A DNA stretch of 64,000 bases from Glutamicibacter arilaitensis Re117 (GCF_000197735.1 NC_014550.1:2914001-2978000); one strand, 5' to 3'; shown: positions 1 through 8,848, counted from the stretch's first letter. Notes: generated by a model not told the origin, from the sequence alone. A program made the numbers and translations.

Positions 1-104
1 TATCCATGGGATTGATCGTGCTCTTGCCGATCGCGTTCTTCGTCCTGCTGATGGTATTTTTTCGTGGAAAGAACATCATAAGCCAGGTGAATACCGCCAA
101 CTAG
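1..104 (+). CDS. C-terminal fragment of a membrane protein
   Basis: An open frame enters from the left edge and stops at TAG 102-104. The visible 33 residues contain one hydrophobic segment (IVLPIAFFVLLMVFF) followed by a short polar tail ending QVNTAN. This looks like the last transmembrane helix and cytoplasmic tail of a transporter or other polytopic protein. The family cannot be named from so little sequence. Confidence 0.5.
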   Translation, partial: SMGLIVLLPIAFFVLLMVFFRGKNIISQVNTAN

Positions 105-127
105 GGCGCGTACTGATATTCGGGGCT

Positions 128-967
128 TCAGGATCCCAGGGAGAATTCGGAGGCACGCAATACCTGCTCTTCACTTAGTGAATGGCCGGTGTACTTCTGA
201 AACTGCGCCGCGGCCTGCAGGGCGATGACTTCTGCCCCGGTAATAATCTGCTTGCCAGCACTCCGTGCTTTGCAGATCAAGGGCGTTTCACTCGGGAAAG
301 CCACCACGTCGAAGACGGTTCGTGCGGCATCAATCTGCTGAGTGCTAAACGCGAGCTCCTCAGACTGCGCGCCGTCCATGCCCAGCGGCGTGACGTTCAC
401 AAGAATCTCGTGTCCTGGAGCCGGGTCAGCACCGGTAAATCGGTAACCGTATTTATCAGCTAAGGCTTGGCCGGAAACTTCGTTGCGTGCCAGCACTGTC
501 AGGTCGTTGAATCCGGCTTCGCGGAAGGCGGCTACGACGGCCTTGGCCATTCCTCCGGAGCCTCGGACAAGTACGGTGCTTGCAGGATCGAGTAGATGGC
601 GTTCGATGAGCCTGGCGATCGCTTCAAAATCGGTGTTTGACGCGACTAATCGCCCATTGGTGTTCACGATGGTGTTGACCGAATCGATGGCTTTCGCGGA
701 GGCTTCGATCTCATCGACCATCGCCATGACGTCTTCTTTGAAAGGCATGGACACGGAGCAGCCACGGATGCCTAAGGCACGGACCCCGGCAATGGCGCCG
801 GCCAGGTCATCGGTGGAGAAGGCCTTGTAGATGAAGTTCAGGCCGAGTTCTTCATAGAGATAGTTATGGAAGCGAGTACCGATATTTGCCGGTCGACCCG
901 ATAACGAAATGCATAGGGTCATGTCCTTGTTCAAAATAGGCACGCGTTGCTCTCCCGCCGTAGTCAT
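128..967 (-). CDS. Shikimate 5-dehydrogenase-like NAD(P) oxidoreductase
   Basis: AroE/YdiB-superfamily protein of about 280 aa, the usual length for the family. The N-terminal substrate domain shows SMPFKED, whose Lys matches the catalytic Lys of AroE. It is followed by the SVNTIV Asn and the NTDFEAI Asp that complete the shikimate site. The C-terminal Rossmann half has GSGGMAKAV. The usual SxS motif near the N-terminus reads SLSGRPANIG, so the substrate may be quinate, shikimate or a relative. The ATG at 967 is chosen; a TTG at 982 is also in frame and neither has a strong ribosome binding site. It is divergent from arr and no other shikimate-pathway gene is nearby. Confidence 0.8.
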   Translation of the reverse strand: MTTAGEQRVPILNKDMTLCISLSGRPANIGTRFHNYLYEELGLNFIYKAFSTDDLAGAIAGVRALGIRGCSVSMPFKEDVMAMVDEIEASAKAIDSVNTIVNTNGRLVASNTDFEAIARLIERHLLDPASTVLVRGSGGMAKAVVAAFREAGFNDLTVLARNEVSGQALADKYGYRFTGADPAPGHEILVNVTPLGMDGAQSEELAFSTQQIDAARTVFDVVAFPSETPLICKARSAGKQIITGAEVIALQAAAQFQKYTGHSLSEEQVLRASEFSLGS

Positions 968-1045
968 TGGTTCGCTACTCAATATACGCGGGTTGCACTT
1001 ACCGGTGCTTTCGCGAATCCAGGCCGGCGATTATCCTCTTGGGGT

Positions 1046-1456
1046 ATGAACAAGGAACTTGATAGCGGTCCGTTCTACCACGGCACCAAGGCCGCATTGC
1101 AGCCAGGAGATCTGCTGGCGGCCGGTTTCCCTTCGAATTACCGCCCGCAAATCATCATGAATCACGTGTATTTCACCGCCTTGGTCGACGGCGCCGGCTT
1201 GGCGGCTGAAATCGCCGCGCTGGACGGTACCCCGCATGTCTATGAGGTGGAGCCAACGGGTCCCTTTGAAAACGATCCCAATGTGACCGATAAGAAGTTC
1301 CCGGGCAATCCGACGCGTTCCTATCGCACTACGGAACCGGTACGGGTCATTCGCGAAGTCCATGAGTGGACCCGGCTGAGCGCCGAAGCTTTGCAGGAAT
1401 GGCGCGAGAGGATCGCGCAGCTCACCGAGGATCCAAGCGCTGAAATCATTAACTAG
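1046..1456 (+). CDS. arr: Rifampin ADP-ribosyltransferase (Arr)
   Basis: The 136-aa product has the Arr-family layout: FYHGTKAAL near the N-terminus, NHVYFTA, HVYEVEPTGPFE, then the DPNVTDKKFPGNPTRSYR segment. Arr enzymes transfer ADP-ribose from NAD+ to rifamycins and inactivate them; chromosomal copies are common in actinobacteria. The start at 1046 (MNKELDSG) is preferred over an upstream in-frame start at 947 because it matches the usual family length and avoids overlap with the divergent neighbour. The gene is monocistronic and followed by a hairpin. Confidence 0.9.
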   Translation: MNKELDSGPFYHGTKAALQPGDLLAAGFPSNYRPQIIMNHVYFTALVDGAGLAAEIAALDGTPHVYEVEPTGPFENDPNVTDKKFPGNPTRSYRTTEPVRVIREVHEWTRLSAEALQEWRERIAQLTEDPSAEIIN

Positions 1457-1470
1457 GGCAAAGGCAACGA

Positions 1471-1506
1471 CCGGTGTCCGATGCTCCCACCAGCATCGGA
1501 CACCGG
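1471..1506 (+). terminator. Hairpin terminator after arr
   Basis: Perfect 15-bp stem (1471-1485 with 1492-1506) and 6-nt loop CCCACC, followed by GCTTTT. It sits between the convergent arr and aldehyde dehydrogenase genes. Confidence 0.85.
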
Positions 1507-1531
1507 CCGCTTTTCCAGTGTTTGCCCCTGA

Positions 1532-2944
1532 TCAGCCCTTGATAATCTGAGGCTGGGCCAGCGCCTTCAATCCGTCGAGGCCGAATTCCAGACCATATCC
1601 GGACTGCTTCGCTCCACCAAATGGGATACGGGGGTCAATGGTGCCATGGGAGTTGATCCATACGGTGCCAGCCTGGATCTGTGCGGCAACTCCAAGGGCC
1701 TTCTCGCGGTTGCTGCTCCAGACCGACGCGCCGAGTCCTACTTCCAAGGCATTGGCGTGCCTAATCGCTTCGGCGCTGTCTTTGACCTTGATGATCGGCA
1801 GGGCTGGACCGAACTGTTCCTCGGTGACCAGCCGGTTGCCCGGGTCGATATCGGCAATCAGCGTGGTCGGGTAGAAGTAGCCGGCGGCGCTCTCGTCCGG
1901 GTTCGCACCGAGCAGCACCTTCGCGCCCGAATCCACGGCATCCTTGACCAGGGAAGCGACGATGTCGTACTGGGCCTTGTTCTGCAGCGGGCCGAGCACG
2001 TTGTTCTCATCCAGCCCGGGACCCATTGGCATCGCCTTGGCTACGGCGGTTAGCGCTTCGCAGACTGCGTCATAGATGGATTCGGGGACGTAGAGGCGCT
2101 TGAGTGCCGCACAGGTCTGGCCAGTGTTGATGAACGCTCCCCAGAAGAGGTCCTCAGCGATGGCCTGCGGGTCGGCATCTTCCAGCACGATGCCCGCGTC
2201 ATTGCCGCCCAGTTCCATGGTCAATCGCTTGACCGTGTCGGCCGAAGAACGGATGATCGCCTTACCGGTACGGGTGGAGCCGGTGAACATGATCTTGGCG
2301 ATGTCCGGATGCGAGGACAGCTTTTCTCCCACTTCGCGGCCACCGGCCACAATCTCCAGGACATCGGCGGGCAGTACTTCATTCAATACATGAACCAGTG
2401 CCAGGACCGAGAGCGGGGTGTATTCGCTGGGCTTCATCACTACGGTGTTGCCCATGCGCAGGCTCGGGGCCAGCTGCCAGATGGAAATCATCATCGGCCA
2501 GTTCCACGGGCCGAGGGCACCGACCACACCCAGGGCGCGGTAGTGCTTGGCGGCATAGGTTTCGCCATCGTCCACGACGACTTCTGGATCAACCTCGTAA
2601 GCGGTCGCTGCACGCAGCCAGGCCGCCGCACCTCCGACCTCGAAGCGCGCATTCGGCCCGTTCAACGGCTTTCCCTGCTCGCGGGAAAGCAGCTCAGCCA
2701 GCGCCTCGGCGTTGGCCTCGATTTGGTCAGCGGCGGCATTGAGCAGGCGCTTGCGTTCGGCATGCCCCAAGGCATCCCAAGCAGGCTGCGCGGCCTTCGC
2801 TGCGACGACTGCAGCATCAAGATCCGCTGCATTTTGCTCGGCTACACGGCCAACCAGTTCCCCTGTTGCTGGATCGAGAATTTCGGTGCCACCGTTTGCT
2901 GGCTGGATTGCTTCCAGCAGTTCTTGGGCATTTGCGTAAGCCAT
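1532..2944 (-). CDS. Aldehyde dehydrogenase (amine-derived aldehydes, inferred)
   Basis: A 470-aa NAD(P)-dependent aldehyde dehydrogenase. It shows the GPWNWP and KPSEYTPL cofactor motifs, the general-base Glu in MELGGND and the nucleophilic Cys in NTGQTCAA. The start has a strong site (AAAGGAG). It lies 25 bp downstream of the APC permease on the same strand, so the two are probably cotranscribed. With the FeaR-like regulator and the copper amine oxidase nearby, the likely role is oxidising the aldehyde released by the amine oxidase to its acid, like FeaB (phenylacetaldehyde dehydrogenase) in E. coli. The aldehyde specificity is an inference. Confidence 0.9.
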   Translation of the reverse strand: MAYANAQELLEAIQPANGGTEILDPATGELVGRVAEQNAADLDAAVVAAKAAQPAWDALGHAERKRLLNAAADQIEANAEALAELLSREQGKPLNGPNARFEVGGAAAWLRAATAYEVDPEVVVDDGETYAAKHYRALGVVGALGPWNWPMMISIWQLAPSLRMGNTVVMKPSEYTPLSVLALVHVLNEVLPADVLEIVAGGREVGEKLSSHPDIAKIMFTGSTRTGKAIIRSSADTVKRLTMELGGNDAGIVLEDADPQAIAEDLFWGAFINTGQTCAALKRLYVPESIYDAVCEALTAVAKAMPMGPGLDENNVLGPLQNKAQYDIVASLVKDAVDSGAKVLLGANPDESAAGYFYPTTLIADIDPGNRLVTEEQFGPALPIIKVKDSAEAIRHANALEVGLGASVWSSNREKALGVAAQIQAGTVWINSHGTIDPRIPFGGAKQSGYGLEFGLDGLKALAQPQIIKG

Positions 2945-2969
2945 CTTTGAGCTCCTTTGTACTGAAGTG

Positions 2970-4400
2970 TTATCCGACGGGAAGTTTGTTAGCTTTCGGC
3001 GCTTTTCGCGCAGAGGACCCGATAACCAGGGCCAGCACCCAGGCGATGAGGCCCGGGAGAATCACGATGCCTTGCAGGACATAACCGAGCATGCCCGGTT
3101 CTTCCATGCCAAGCAAGATCTCGAAGTTGATGATGATTTGCATGAAGACATATGCCAGCGCAATGCCGGCGATCAACGGTGCGATAACTCGGGTGATGAC
3201 TGAATCGGAGGTGCGATTTCGCTTGAAGTATCCGATGACAGCAAACGAGGTCAAGGACATGAGCAGCACCAAGCCATAGGCAGCAGAGTTTGTCATCCAA
3301 GTGAACATCGTAAACACAACATACATTGGGTCTTTGCCGTGGGAGATGACAGCGAATATCAAGATCACGAGCAAGCCCAAGGTTGACTGTGCCAACGACC
3401 CAGCAACGGGTGCGTGGGTGGTGCGCGAGGTGGTAGATAGGAGCTTTGGCAGTGCCCCGCCTCGGCCCATGGCGTAGAAGTATCGGGCGATGACGTTATG
3501 GAATGCCAGCAACGCAGCGAAAAGACTGGTGATGAACAGGATATTGGCTAGGTCCACGAACCACAGCGGGGCATGGGCACCGAAGAAAGCGAAGATCAGG
3601 TCCGGACCTAGTTCTACAGAAGCGCCAATGACATTCGAAGCACCTTCTCCGACGGCTACGGCAAAGGCCGAGAATGCGTAGAAGCAGGCGATGATCACCA
3701 CGGCAATCATCGTGGCACGACGAGCGGTGCGCTTCGGATCCTTCACTTCCTCGTTGTAAATGGTGCCTGATTCAAACCCCATGAAAGCAGCAATGGTGAA
3801 GGCCATAACCGCGCCCATTCCCGGGGCCACCGCATCAGCGAGGTTGAAGGATGTTGCCGGCTCAGGTGCTTCGGGAGCCACTGCGAAGGCCATGATGTTG
3901 TAGATGATCACTATGAGGAATTCGGCGGCGACGACGATGCCCAAGACCTTGACCGAGAAGTCGACACGGTTCATGCCGAGGAATCCGACTACTGCCCACG
4001 CGGCCAAGGCCATAACCCACCACGAGATAGCGGTGCCAAAGGAGGCATTCGCGAAAGATGAGGCGGCGAAACCGAACAAGCCGTAGATACCGATCTGCAT
4101 CAGGTTGTAGCTGACCAAGGCGATCATGGCAGCGCCCACGCCTAGCGCACGGCCTAGCCCCTGGGCTACATAGGCGTAGAATGCTCCGGCATTGGGAATG
4201 TAGCGGCTCATAGCGGTGTAGCCGATGCTGAAGATCAACAGAATAGCACCAATGATCAGGAAGGACAGGGGCACGGAGGCCATGCCAGTCACTGCGTAGT
4301 TGGTAGTCACGCCTCCAGCTACAGCCGTCAGCGGAGCGCTTGCGGCAATGATCATCACGACCAAGGCCGGCACGGTGAGTGTGCGTTGTTCGAGTCCCAT
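2970..4400 (-). CDS. APC-family amino acid/amine permease
   Basis: A 476-aa protein with about 12 hydrophobic segments. The N-terminal helix (VPALVVMIIAASAPLTAVAG) and the FMGFESGTIYNEEVKDPKRT loop are typical of the amino acid-polyamine-organocation superfamily. The start is preceded by AAGGGGAG. It is placed between the AraC-type regulator and the aldehyde dehydrogenase on the same strand, which points to uptake of an amine or aromatic amino acid used by the amine oxidase pathway. The substrate itself cannot be read from the sequence. Confidence 0.88.
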   Translation of the reverse strand: MGLEQRTLTVPALVVMIIAASAPLTAVAGGVTTNYAVTGMASVPLSFLIIGAILLIFSIGYTAMSRYIPNAGAFYAYVAQGLGRALGVGAAMIALVSYNLMQIGIYGLFGFAASSFANASFGTAISWWVMALAAWAVVGFLGMNRVDFSVKVLGIVVAAEFLIVIIYNIMAFAVAPEAPEPATSFNLADAVAPGMGAVMAFTIAAFMGFESGTIYNEEVKDPKRTARRATMIAVVIIACFYAFSAFAVAVGEGASNVIGASVELGPDLIFAFFGAHAPLWFVDLANILFITSLFAALLAFHNVIARYFYAMGRGGALPKLLSTTSRTTHAPVAGSLAQSTLGLLVILIFAVISHGKDPMYVVFTMFTWMTNSAAYGLVLLMSLTSFAVIGYFKRNRTSDSVITRVIAPLIAGIALAYVFMQIIINFEILLGMEEPGMLGYVLQGIVILPGLIAWVLALVIGSSARKAPKANKLPVG

Positions 4401-4512
4401 TCGTTCTCCCCTTAGGTGAGTGTTCCGATATCAGGATCTCGTGAAGCCGGATTTTTTCCTTGGCCTTGCGTGCAGGAGAATTGCCTGCGCGTGCAGAAAC
4501 GTGTTCCAGCTC

Positions 4513-5436
4513 TCATGAAGCATTCCGGTATTTGCCCGGGGTTGCGCCGAACTCCTTGGAGAACATGCGGCTGAAACCGGCCGCATCAGCAAGGCCCACC
4601 CGTGCACCGATTGCTTGCACCGGAAGGTCTGCCAGGAGCGGGTCACGCAGCATCCGCGCGGCTTTGGCCAGCCGGCGATGGCGGATCAGTGCAGCCACAC
4701 TGAATGGTTCTTTTTCAAATAGGGCGTGCAGGCTGCGCACGGACATGAAGTGAGCGGCAGCTATGCGCGCCGGGCCGAGTTCGACATCATCCAGGTGCGC
4801 CTCGATATAGCTGTTGACCATTTCGCGCTGCCGGCTCTTGGCATCAGCATGGCATTCGCCGCCCATTGCACCGTCCAGCGCGGTAGCCAGCAGGTCTACG
4901 GTATTGCGGGCCAGCTGGTACCCGCCGAATTCGTCCCATGCCGGCAAGTTGGAACCAAGATGGCGTAACAACGGAGCTACCGTTCCCGATAGCGGGTGGG
5001 TCTGCTTCAGCGATACTGCGGTCAGTTGGGAAACCTGTTGCTGAGACAGACGGAACTGGTCATGCGGTATCAATGCGACCATGACGGAGGCAGGTTTTTC
5101 GAAGGCCAGAGTGTAGGGACGCTGCGTATCGTAAATAGCCAGGTCTCCGGGAGCGAGCAGGGTCTCCCGACCGTCCTGGATCAGCAGACCATACCCATCG
5201 AGCTGGTATGAGACCTTGTAGAAATCCCCATCTCCGCTGGAAGTCAGGTTCTCGGTGCGTTGCACCGCGTGAGGTTTCGCTTGGATGCGCATCAGTCCGA
5301 TATCACCGAGCATGGTGGCGCCAAGAGTTGCAGTGAAATGCCCGCCAGAAACTTGCTCGCTTTGCAGACGCACAAAGGCATCTGAGATGAGCCGCGACCA
5401 TGCGGTGAACGAGTCCACGTGCTGAAGTTGATACAT
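4513..5436 (-). CDS. AraC-family regulator, FeaR-like
   Basis: A 307-aa regulator with an N-terminal sensor half of the AraC-binding-like type (around GDFYKVSYQLDGYGLLIQDGRE) and a C-terminal double helix-turn-helix. The latter runs from RIAAAHFMSVRSLHALF to VGLADAAGFSRMFSKEFGATPGKYR. The arrangement matches FeaR, which activates tyramine/phenylethylamine oxidase and its aldehyde dehydrogenase in E. coli. The start at 5436 is set by GGGGAGGT five bases upstream; an ATG at 5478 lacks such a site. It is tandem with the permease and aldehyde dehydrogenase, which it probably controls. Confidence 0.85.
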   Translation of the reverse strand: MYQLQHVDSFTAWSRLISDAFVRLQSEQVSGGHFTATLGATMLGDIGLMRIQAKPHAVQRTENLTSSGDGDFYKVSYQLDGYGLLIQDGRETLLAPGDLAIYDTQRPYTLAFEKPASVMVALIPHDQFRLSQQQVSQLTAVSLKQTHPLSGTVAPLLRHLGSNLPAWDEFGGYQLARNTVDLLATALDGAMGGECHADAKSRQREMVNSYIEAHLDDVELGPARIAAAHFMSVRSLHALFEKEPFSVAALIRHRRLAKAARMLRDPLLADLPVQAIGARVGLADAAGFSRMFSKEFGATPGKYRNAS

Positions 5437-5500
5437 CCTTACCTCCCCATCGATCCCCCGAGCTGTGTCGGGCATCACGAATGAGGGTACGCCGAGCGGG

Positions 5501-5521
5501 AAGAAAAGTCACTATTTTCTT
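5501..5521. promoter_or_regulatory. Inverted repeat upstream of the AraC-type gene
   Basis: AAGAAAA and TTTTCTT form a perfect 7-bp inverted repeat with a 7-bp spacer, about 65 bp before the regulator start. A second short hairpin (GCGGA/TCCGC, 5525-5539) ends at the stop codon of the upstream TetR gene. The first could be an operator and the second a weak terminator; both roles are inferred from position. Confidence 0.35.
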
Positions 5522-5538
5522 CACGCGGAGAATATCCG

Positions 5539-6132
5539 CTAGGAATCCTTGCTTAATCGACGCAGGGCATCAAGGCGGTACTGGAGCTGCTCTTCCAAGG
5601 CTTCAGCAGTATTGACGGCCTCATCGAGCACGCTGCTGATTTGCGCGCCCATCAAGAAGTTGATCATCGAGTCACGTGCCGCCCGCGCCTTGGGGTGCCC
5701 AGCTCCGAGCACCTCCTCAAACCAACTGTCCGCAAGCTTGCGCCAGCGGTCCATAGTTTCGGCATTGACGGTGGCCAAGGCACGGTCCGCCAGGGCCAGG
5801 TGCCAGAAGTGCACAGCAATACGACCTTCGTTGCGTCGCAACTCGTCCAGCGGCAGCACCTCGCGAGAGAATGCCTCCAATGCTCCCAAGCCCCGAAGGC
5901 CCTTGCAGCTGCGGGCAATGCGCCGATCGGTCGCTTCGGCGACATAGCGGAAAGTGGCTACGAGCAATGAGTCGCGCGTTGGAAAGTATGGCTTGAAGGC
6001 CCCGTTGGAGTAACCGGCGGCTGCGGCCAAGTCACGCAAATTAAGTTTCTCAATACCCTCGCGGGCAATGAACTTCCAAGTGACTTCAACAATCTCCCGG
6101 CGACGCTGATCATGATCCACGATTTTTGGCAT
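5539..6132 (-). CDS. TetR-family transcriptional regulator
   Basis: A 197-aa protein with an N-terminal TetR helix-turn-helix (GIEKLNLRDLAAAAGYSNGA followed by FKPYFPTRDSLL) and an all-helical C-terminal domain of the BetI/TetR_C type with FWHLALADRAL. It is divergent from the copper amine oxidase gene, and an inverted repeat lies in the shared upstream region, so it is likely a repressor of the oxidase and of itself. The start at 6132 has no clear Shine-Dalgarno sequence. Confidence 0.85.
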   Translation of the reverse strand: MPKIVDHDQRRREIVEVTWKFIAREGIEKLNLRDLAAAAGYSNGAFKPYFPTRDSLLVATFRYVAEATDRRIARSCKGLRGLGALEAFSREVLPLDELRRNEGRIAVHFWHLALADRALATVNAETMDRWRKLADSWFEEVLGAGHPKARAARDSMINFLMGAQISSVLDEAVNTAEALEEQLQYRLDALRRLSKDS

Positions 6133-6198
6133 GGTTAAAGATTAGCCATAAACACCTTATTTCCCGCGGAGGGTTGCATCGCAGTGGGTCCAGCCGTA

Positions 6199-6231
6199 TT
6201 CTCTACAACCAGAGAATAATAAATGTTGTAG
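6199..6231. promoter_or_regulatory. Nested inverted repeats between tetR and the amine oxidase
   Basis: CTACAAC (6203-6209) and GTTGTAG (6225-6231) form a 7-bp inverted repeat around a 15-bp AT-rich spacer. A second pair, ATTCTC (6199-6204) and GAGAAT (6212-6217), is nested in it. The spacer holds AATAAT-like sequence suited to a -10 element. It lies 31 bp before the oxidase start and 67 bp before the TetR start, a natural place for the TetR operator. Confidence 0.45.
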
Positions 6232-6261
6232 ATCACACTTCACCGCCGAAGGAGCAGGCCC

Positions 6262-8184
6262 ATGCCTACCACCACCGCCACAGATTTCACGTTGCTCTCA
6301 GAAGCAGAAATCACTGCTGCCAAAGAATTGCTGGTTCGCCACCAGTTGTTCACCGAGCACACCCGAATCACCTACATGGGCTTAGAGGATCCGCGCACCG
6401 ACCGACCGGGACGTTTCGTTCGCGTGATGCTCATGGATAAGCTGACCAACTCCCCAAAGGATGTTCTCCTGAATCTGACCGCAGCAGCGGTGGTCTCGAA
6501 AATCGACCTGGATCCTGCCAAGGTCGGCCAGATGCCCGTGCTGCTGGAAGAATTCGAAATGGTCGAGACCATTCTGGCCGATGACCCGCAGTGGGCTGCA
6601 GCCTTGGCCAAGCGCAGCCTGAAACCAGAACAGGTTCGCGTCGCTCCGCTCTCGGCCGGTGTCTACGAGGACGAATACCCGCAGGAGTCGGGCCGCCGCA
6701 TCCTGCGCGGACTGGCCTTCCGCCAAGATTTCGCCGAAGACTCAGCCTGGGCGCACCCGGTGGACGGACTGGTGGTGTACATCGACACCATTGCCGGCAA
6801 GATCGACCAGCTACTGGACTTGGAAATCATCCCCGTCCCTGAAACTCACGGCAACTACACCGACCCCGAGATGACCGGCCCGGTGCGCACCACCCAGAAG
6901 CCAATCAAGATCACCCAGCCCGAAGGTGCCAGCTTCACCGTGAGCGCAGGCAACCACGTGGAATGGGAGAAGTGGTCGCTGGATATCGGCTTCGATATGC
7001 GCGAAGGGCTTGTCCTCTACAACATCGCCTTCGATGACAAGGGCACGCAGCGCCGCATCCTGGACCGCGCATCCATCGCCGAAATGGTGGTCCCTTATGG
7101 CGACCCTTCCCCGGTGCGAAGCTGGCAGAACTACTTCGACACCGGCGAATACCTGATCGGCCGGCTGGCCAACTCGCTGGAACTGGGTTGCGATTGCCTC
7201 GGCGAAATCCACTACATCTCCCCGGTGGTCACCGATGCAGATGGCAACGCCCAGACAATCGCCAACGGTATCTGCATGCACGAGGAAGACGCCTCGATCC
7301 TCTCCAAGCACGCCGATGACTGGTCAGGAGTGAAGTACACCCGGCGCAACCGCCGCTTGGTGATCAGCTTCTTCACCACCGTGGGCAACTACGACTATGG
7401 CTTCTACTGGTACCTGTACCTCGATGGCACCATCGAATTCGAAGCCAAGGCCACGGGCATCGTGTTCACCTCGGCCATGATCGATGACCGCTTCGCCTCG
7501 GAAATGGCCCCAGGTCTCGGCGCCCCCTTCCACCAGCACATCTTCGGCGCTCGGCTGGATTTCGCCCTGGATTCCGGGCCGAGCCGCGTGATCGAGGAAG
7601 AAGCTGTGCGCCTGCCGATCAGCGCGGAAAACCCGCGCGGCAACGCCTTCACCCGCAGCCATACGGTGCTGGGCACCGAAAAGCAGGCGGTGCGCGATAA
7701 CAACCCGACGGCCGGACGCACCTGGGTGGTCACCAACCCGGAGTCGAAGAACTACCTGGGCAAGCCGGTGGGCTACAAGCTCATGTCCCAGGGCCTGCCG
7801 ACCTTGCTGGCGGCGGAAGGTTCCTCCATCCACCGCCGCGCTGAGTTCGCTTCCAAGGCCCTATGGGTCACCAAGCGCGACTATGATCACCGCTACCCGA
7901 CCGGCGACTTCGTGAACCAGAATCCAGGCGTGGATGGCATCGGCTCATGGATTGAGGATGACAAGAACATCGATGGCGAGCAGATCAGCCTCTGGCACAC
8001 CTTCGCACTGACCCACTTCCCGCGCACCGAGGACTGGCCGATGATGCCGGTGGATACCGTCGGTTTCACCATCCGCCCCGAGGGCTTCTTCGATCGCTCG
8101 CCGGTGCTCGATGTTCCTGCCCCGGTCCAGCATGGTTGCTGCTCCACCGAGGTATCCGATGGCTGCTGTGGCAGCGACAGCTAG
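6262..8184 (+). CDS. Copper-containing primary amine oxidase
   Basis: A 640-aa type 3 copper amine oxidase, close in size to Arthrobacter globiformis phenylethylamine oxidase. It oxidises primary amines to aldehyde, ammonia and H2O2. The topaquinone precursor Tyr is Y377 in [10 protein letters not shown]. The catalytic base is D293 in YFDTGEY. The copper ligands are H424 and H426 (FHQHIF) and H585 (LTHFPR). The C-terminus is unusual: a short tail with two Cys pairs ([17 protein letters not shown]). The start has GAAGGAG upstream. It belongs with the FeaR-like, TetR, permease and aldehyde dehydrogenase genes to its left. A membrane protein gene overlaps its 3' end. Confidence 0.95.
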   Translation: MPTTTATDFTLLSEAEITAAKELLVRHQLFTEHTRITYMGLEDPRTDRPGRFVRVMLMDKLTNSPKDVLLNLTAAAVVSKIDLDPAKVGQMPVLLEEFEMVETILADDPQWAAALAKRSLKPEQVRVAPLSAGVYEDEYPQESGRRILRGLAFRQDFAEDSAWAHPVDGLVVYIDTIAGKIDQLLDLEIIPVPETHGNYTDPEMTGPVRTTQKPIKITQPEGASFTVSAGNHVEWEKWSLDIGFDMREGLVLYNIAFDDKGTQRRILDRASIAEMVVPYGDPSPVRSWQNYFDTGEYLIGRLANSLELGCDCLGEIHYISPVVTDADGNAQTIANGICMHEEDASILSKHADDWSGVKYTRRNRRLVISFFTTVGNYDYGFYWYLYLDGTIEFEAKATGIVFTSAMIDDRFASEMAPGLGAPFHQHIFGARLDFALDSGPSRVIEEEAVRLPISAENPRGNAFTRSHTVLGTEKQAVRDNNPTAGRTWVVTNPESKNYLGKPVGYKLMSQGLPTLLAAEGSSIHRRAEFASKALWVTKRDYDHRYPTGDFVNQNPGVDGIGSWIEDDKNIDGEQISLWHTFALTHFPRTEDWPMMPVDTVGFTIRPEGFFDRSPVLDVPAPVQHGCCSTEVSDGCCGSDS

Positions 8185-8608
8185 CCATATCCACAGCCGT
8201 TCAAGCGGACACCGCGCGCTGGGTCTGGCTTCCTTGGGCCTGGCCGCGGTTCATCTGCTGGTGCTTGCATTGCTGCCACATAACGTGTGGTGGGTACTGG
8301 CTCTGGGAGCCATGACTTTGTGGTGCCTCAAGTGCTCGTGGTGCGTATTGCGTGGGGGTTCGCCTTTGAGCCTGCTGTCGATGAGCGCGCTCATGGGTTC
8401 CTGCCACGTAGCAATGGTCATCGGGCTACCGTGGTTTGCCGGCCACCACCACAATCATTCCGGGCATGCTGCCACGCATGCGTCGCTCATGCTGGGCATT
8501 GCGGTTGCCGAATTCCTGCTGATGTATGGCGCGGCATGGCTCAGCCGCATAGATCAAGACAGGGAAATCCAAGCTCAGTACGGGAAATCAATCTCGGCGC
8601 CCATCTAG
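8159..8608 (+). CDS. His/Cys-rich four-helix membrane protein
   Basis: A 149-aa product with about four hydrophobic helices. Two metal-ligand-rich stretches stand out: CLKCSWC after helix 2 and [12 protein letters not shown] between helices 3 and 4. An N-terminal SHIHS is also present. The start at 8159 is set by GAGG 6 bases upstream and overlaps the amine oxidase gene by 26 bp, so translation is probably coupled. I do not recognise a named family. The metal-ligand content and coupling to a copper enzyme suggest copper binding or delivery, which is inference. An ATG at 8132 is an alternative start. Confidence 0.65.
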   Translation: MAAVAATASHIHSRSSGHRALGLASLGLAAVHLLVLALLPHNVWWVLALGAMTLWCLKCSWCVLRGGSPLSLLSMSALMGSCHVAMVIGLPWFAGHHHNHSGHAATHASLMLGIAVAEFLLMYGAAWLSRIDQDREIQAQYGKSISAPI

Positions 8609-8675
8609 CGGAACCCGGTCGTCGACGCACGGAATAAGACTGTCGGATACTGGGTTCCGCCTCAGCTGATGAACC

Positions 8676-8735
8676 TTGACAACCTTGCGCAAGGCAAGCT
8701 TAGATGAGTAATGAATCACATTCACTTTGATTCAT
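8676..8735 (+). promoter_or_regulatory. Promoter and operator of the FAD oxidoreductase operon
   Basis: A -35 TTGACA (8676-8681) and a -10-like TTAGAT (8700-8705) are 18 bp apart. Just after them ATGAATCA (8711-8718) and TGATTCAT (8728-8735) form a perfect 8-bp inverted repeat with a 9-bp spacer. Within it, TGAATCACATTCA (8712-8724) is a smaller palindrome that recurs before the succinate-semialdehyde dehydrogenase gene at 60759. The position over the transcription start fits a repressor site. Confidence 0.5.
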
Positions 8736-8758
8736 CTTTTTCGAGAAGAGGGATAGCC

Positions 8759-8848
8759 TTGACCGCCGAATGGCTCTCATCTGGCATCCTCGGTGCCCAG
8801 CAGACGGCAAAGCCGCAAGGACCGCTCGTTGTGCCATTGCCTCGATAG
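8759..8848 (+). CDS. Putative 29-aa upstream ORF
   Basis: A TTG start at 8759 is preceded by AGAGGGA at a 5-base spacing and opens a 29-codon frame ending at TAG 8846-8848, 36 bp before the oxidoreductase start. The peptide begins MTAEWLSSGILGAQQ and ends VVPLPR. It lies in the long leader of the operon. It could be a leader peptide or a chance frame; only the ribosome binding site supports it. Confidence 0.3.
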   Translation: MTAEWLSSGILGAQQTAKPQGPLVVPLPR

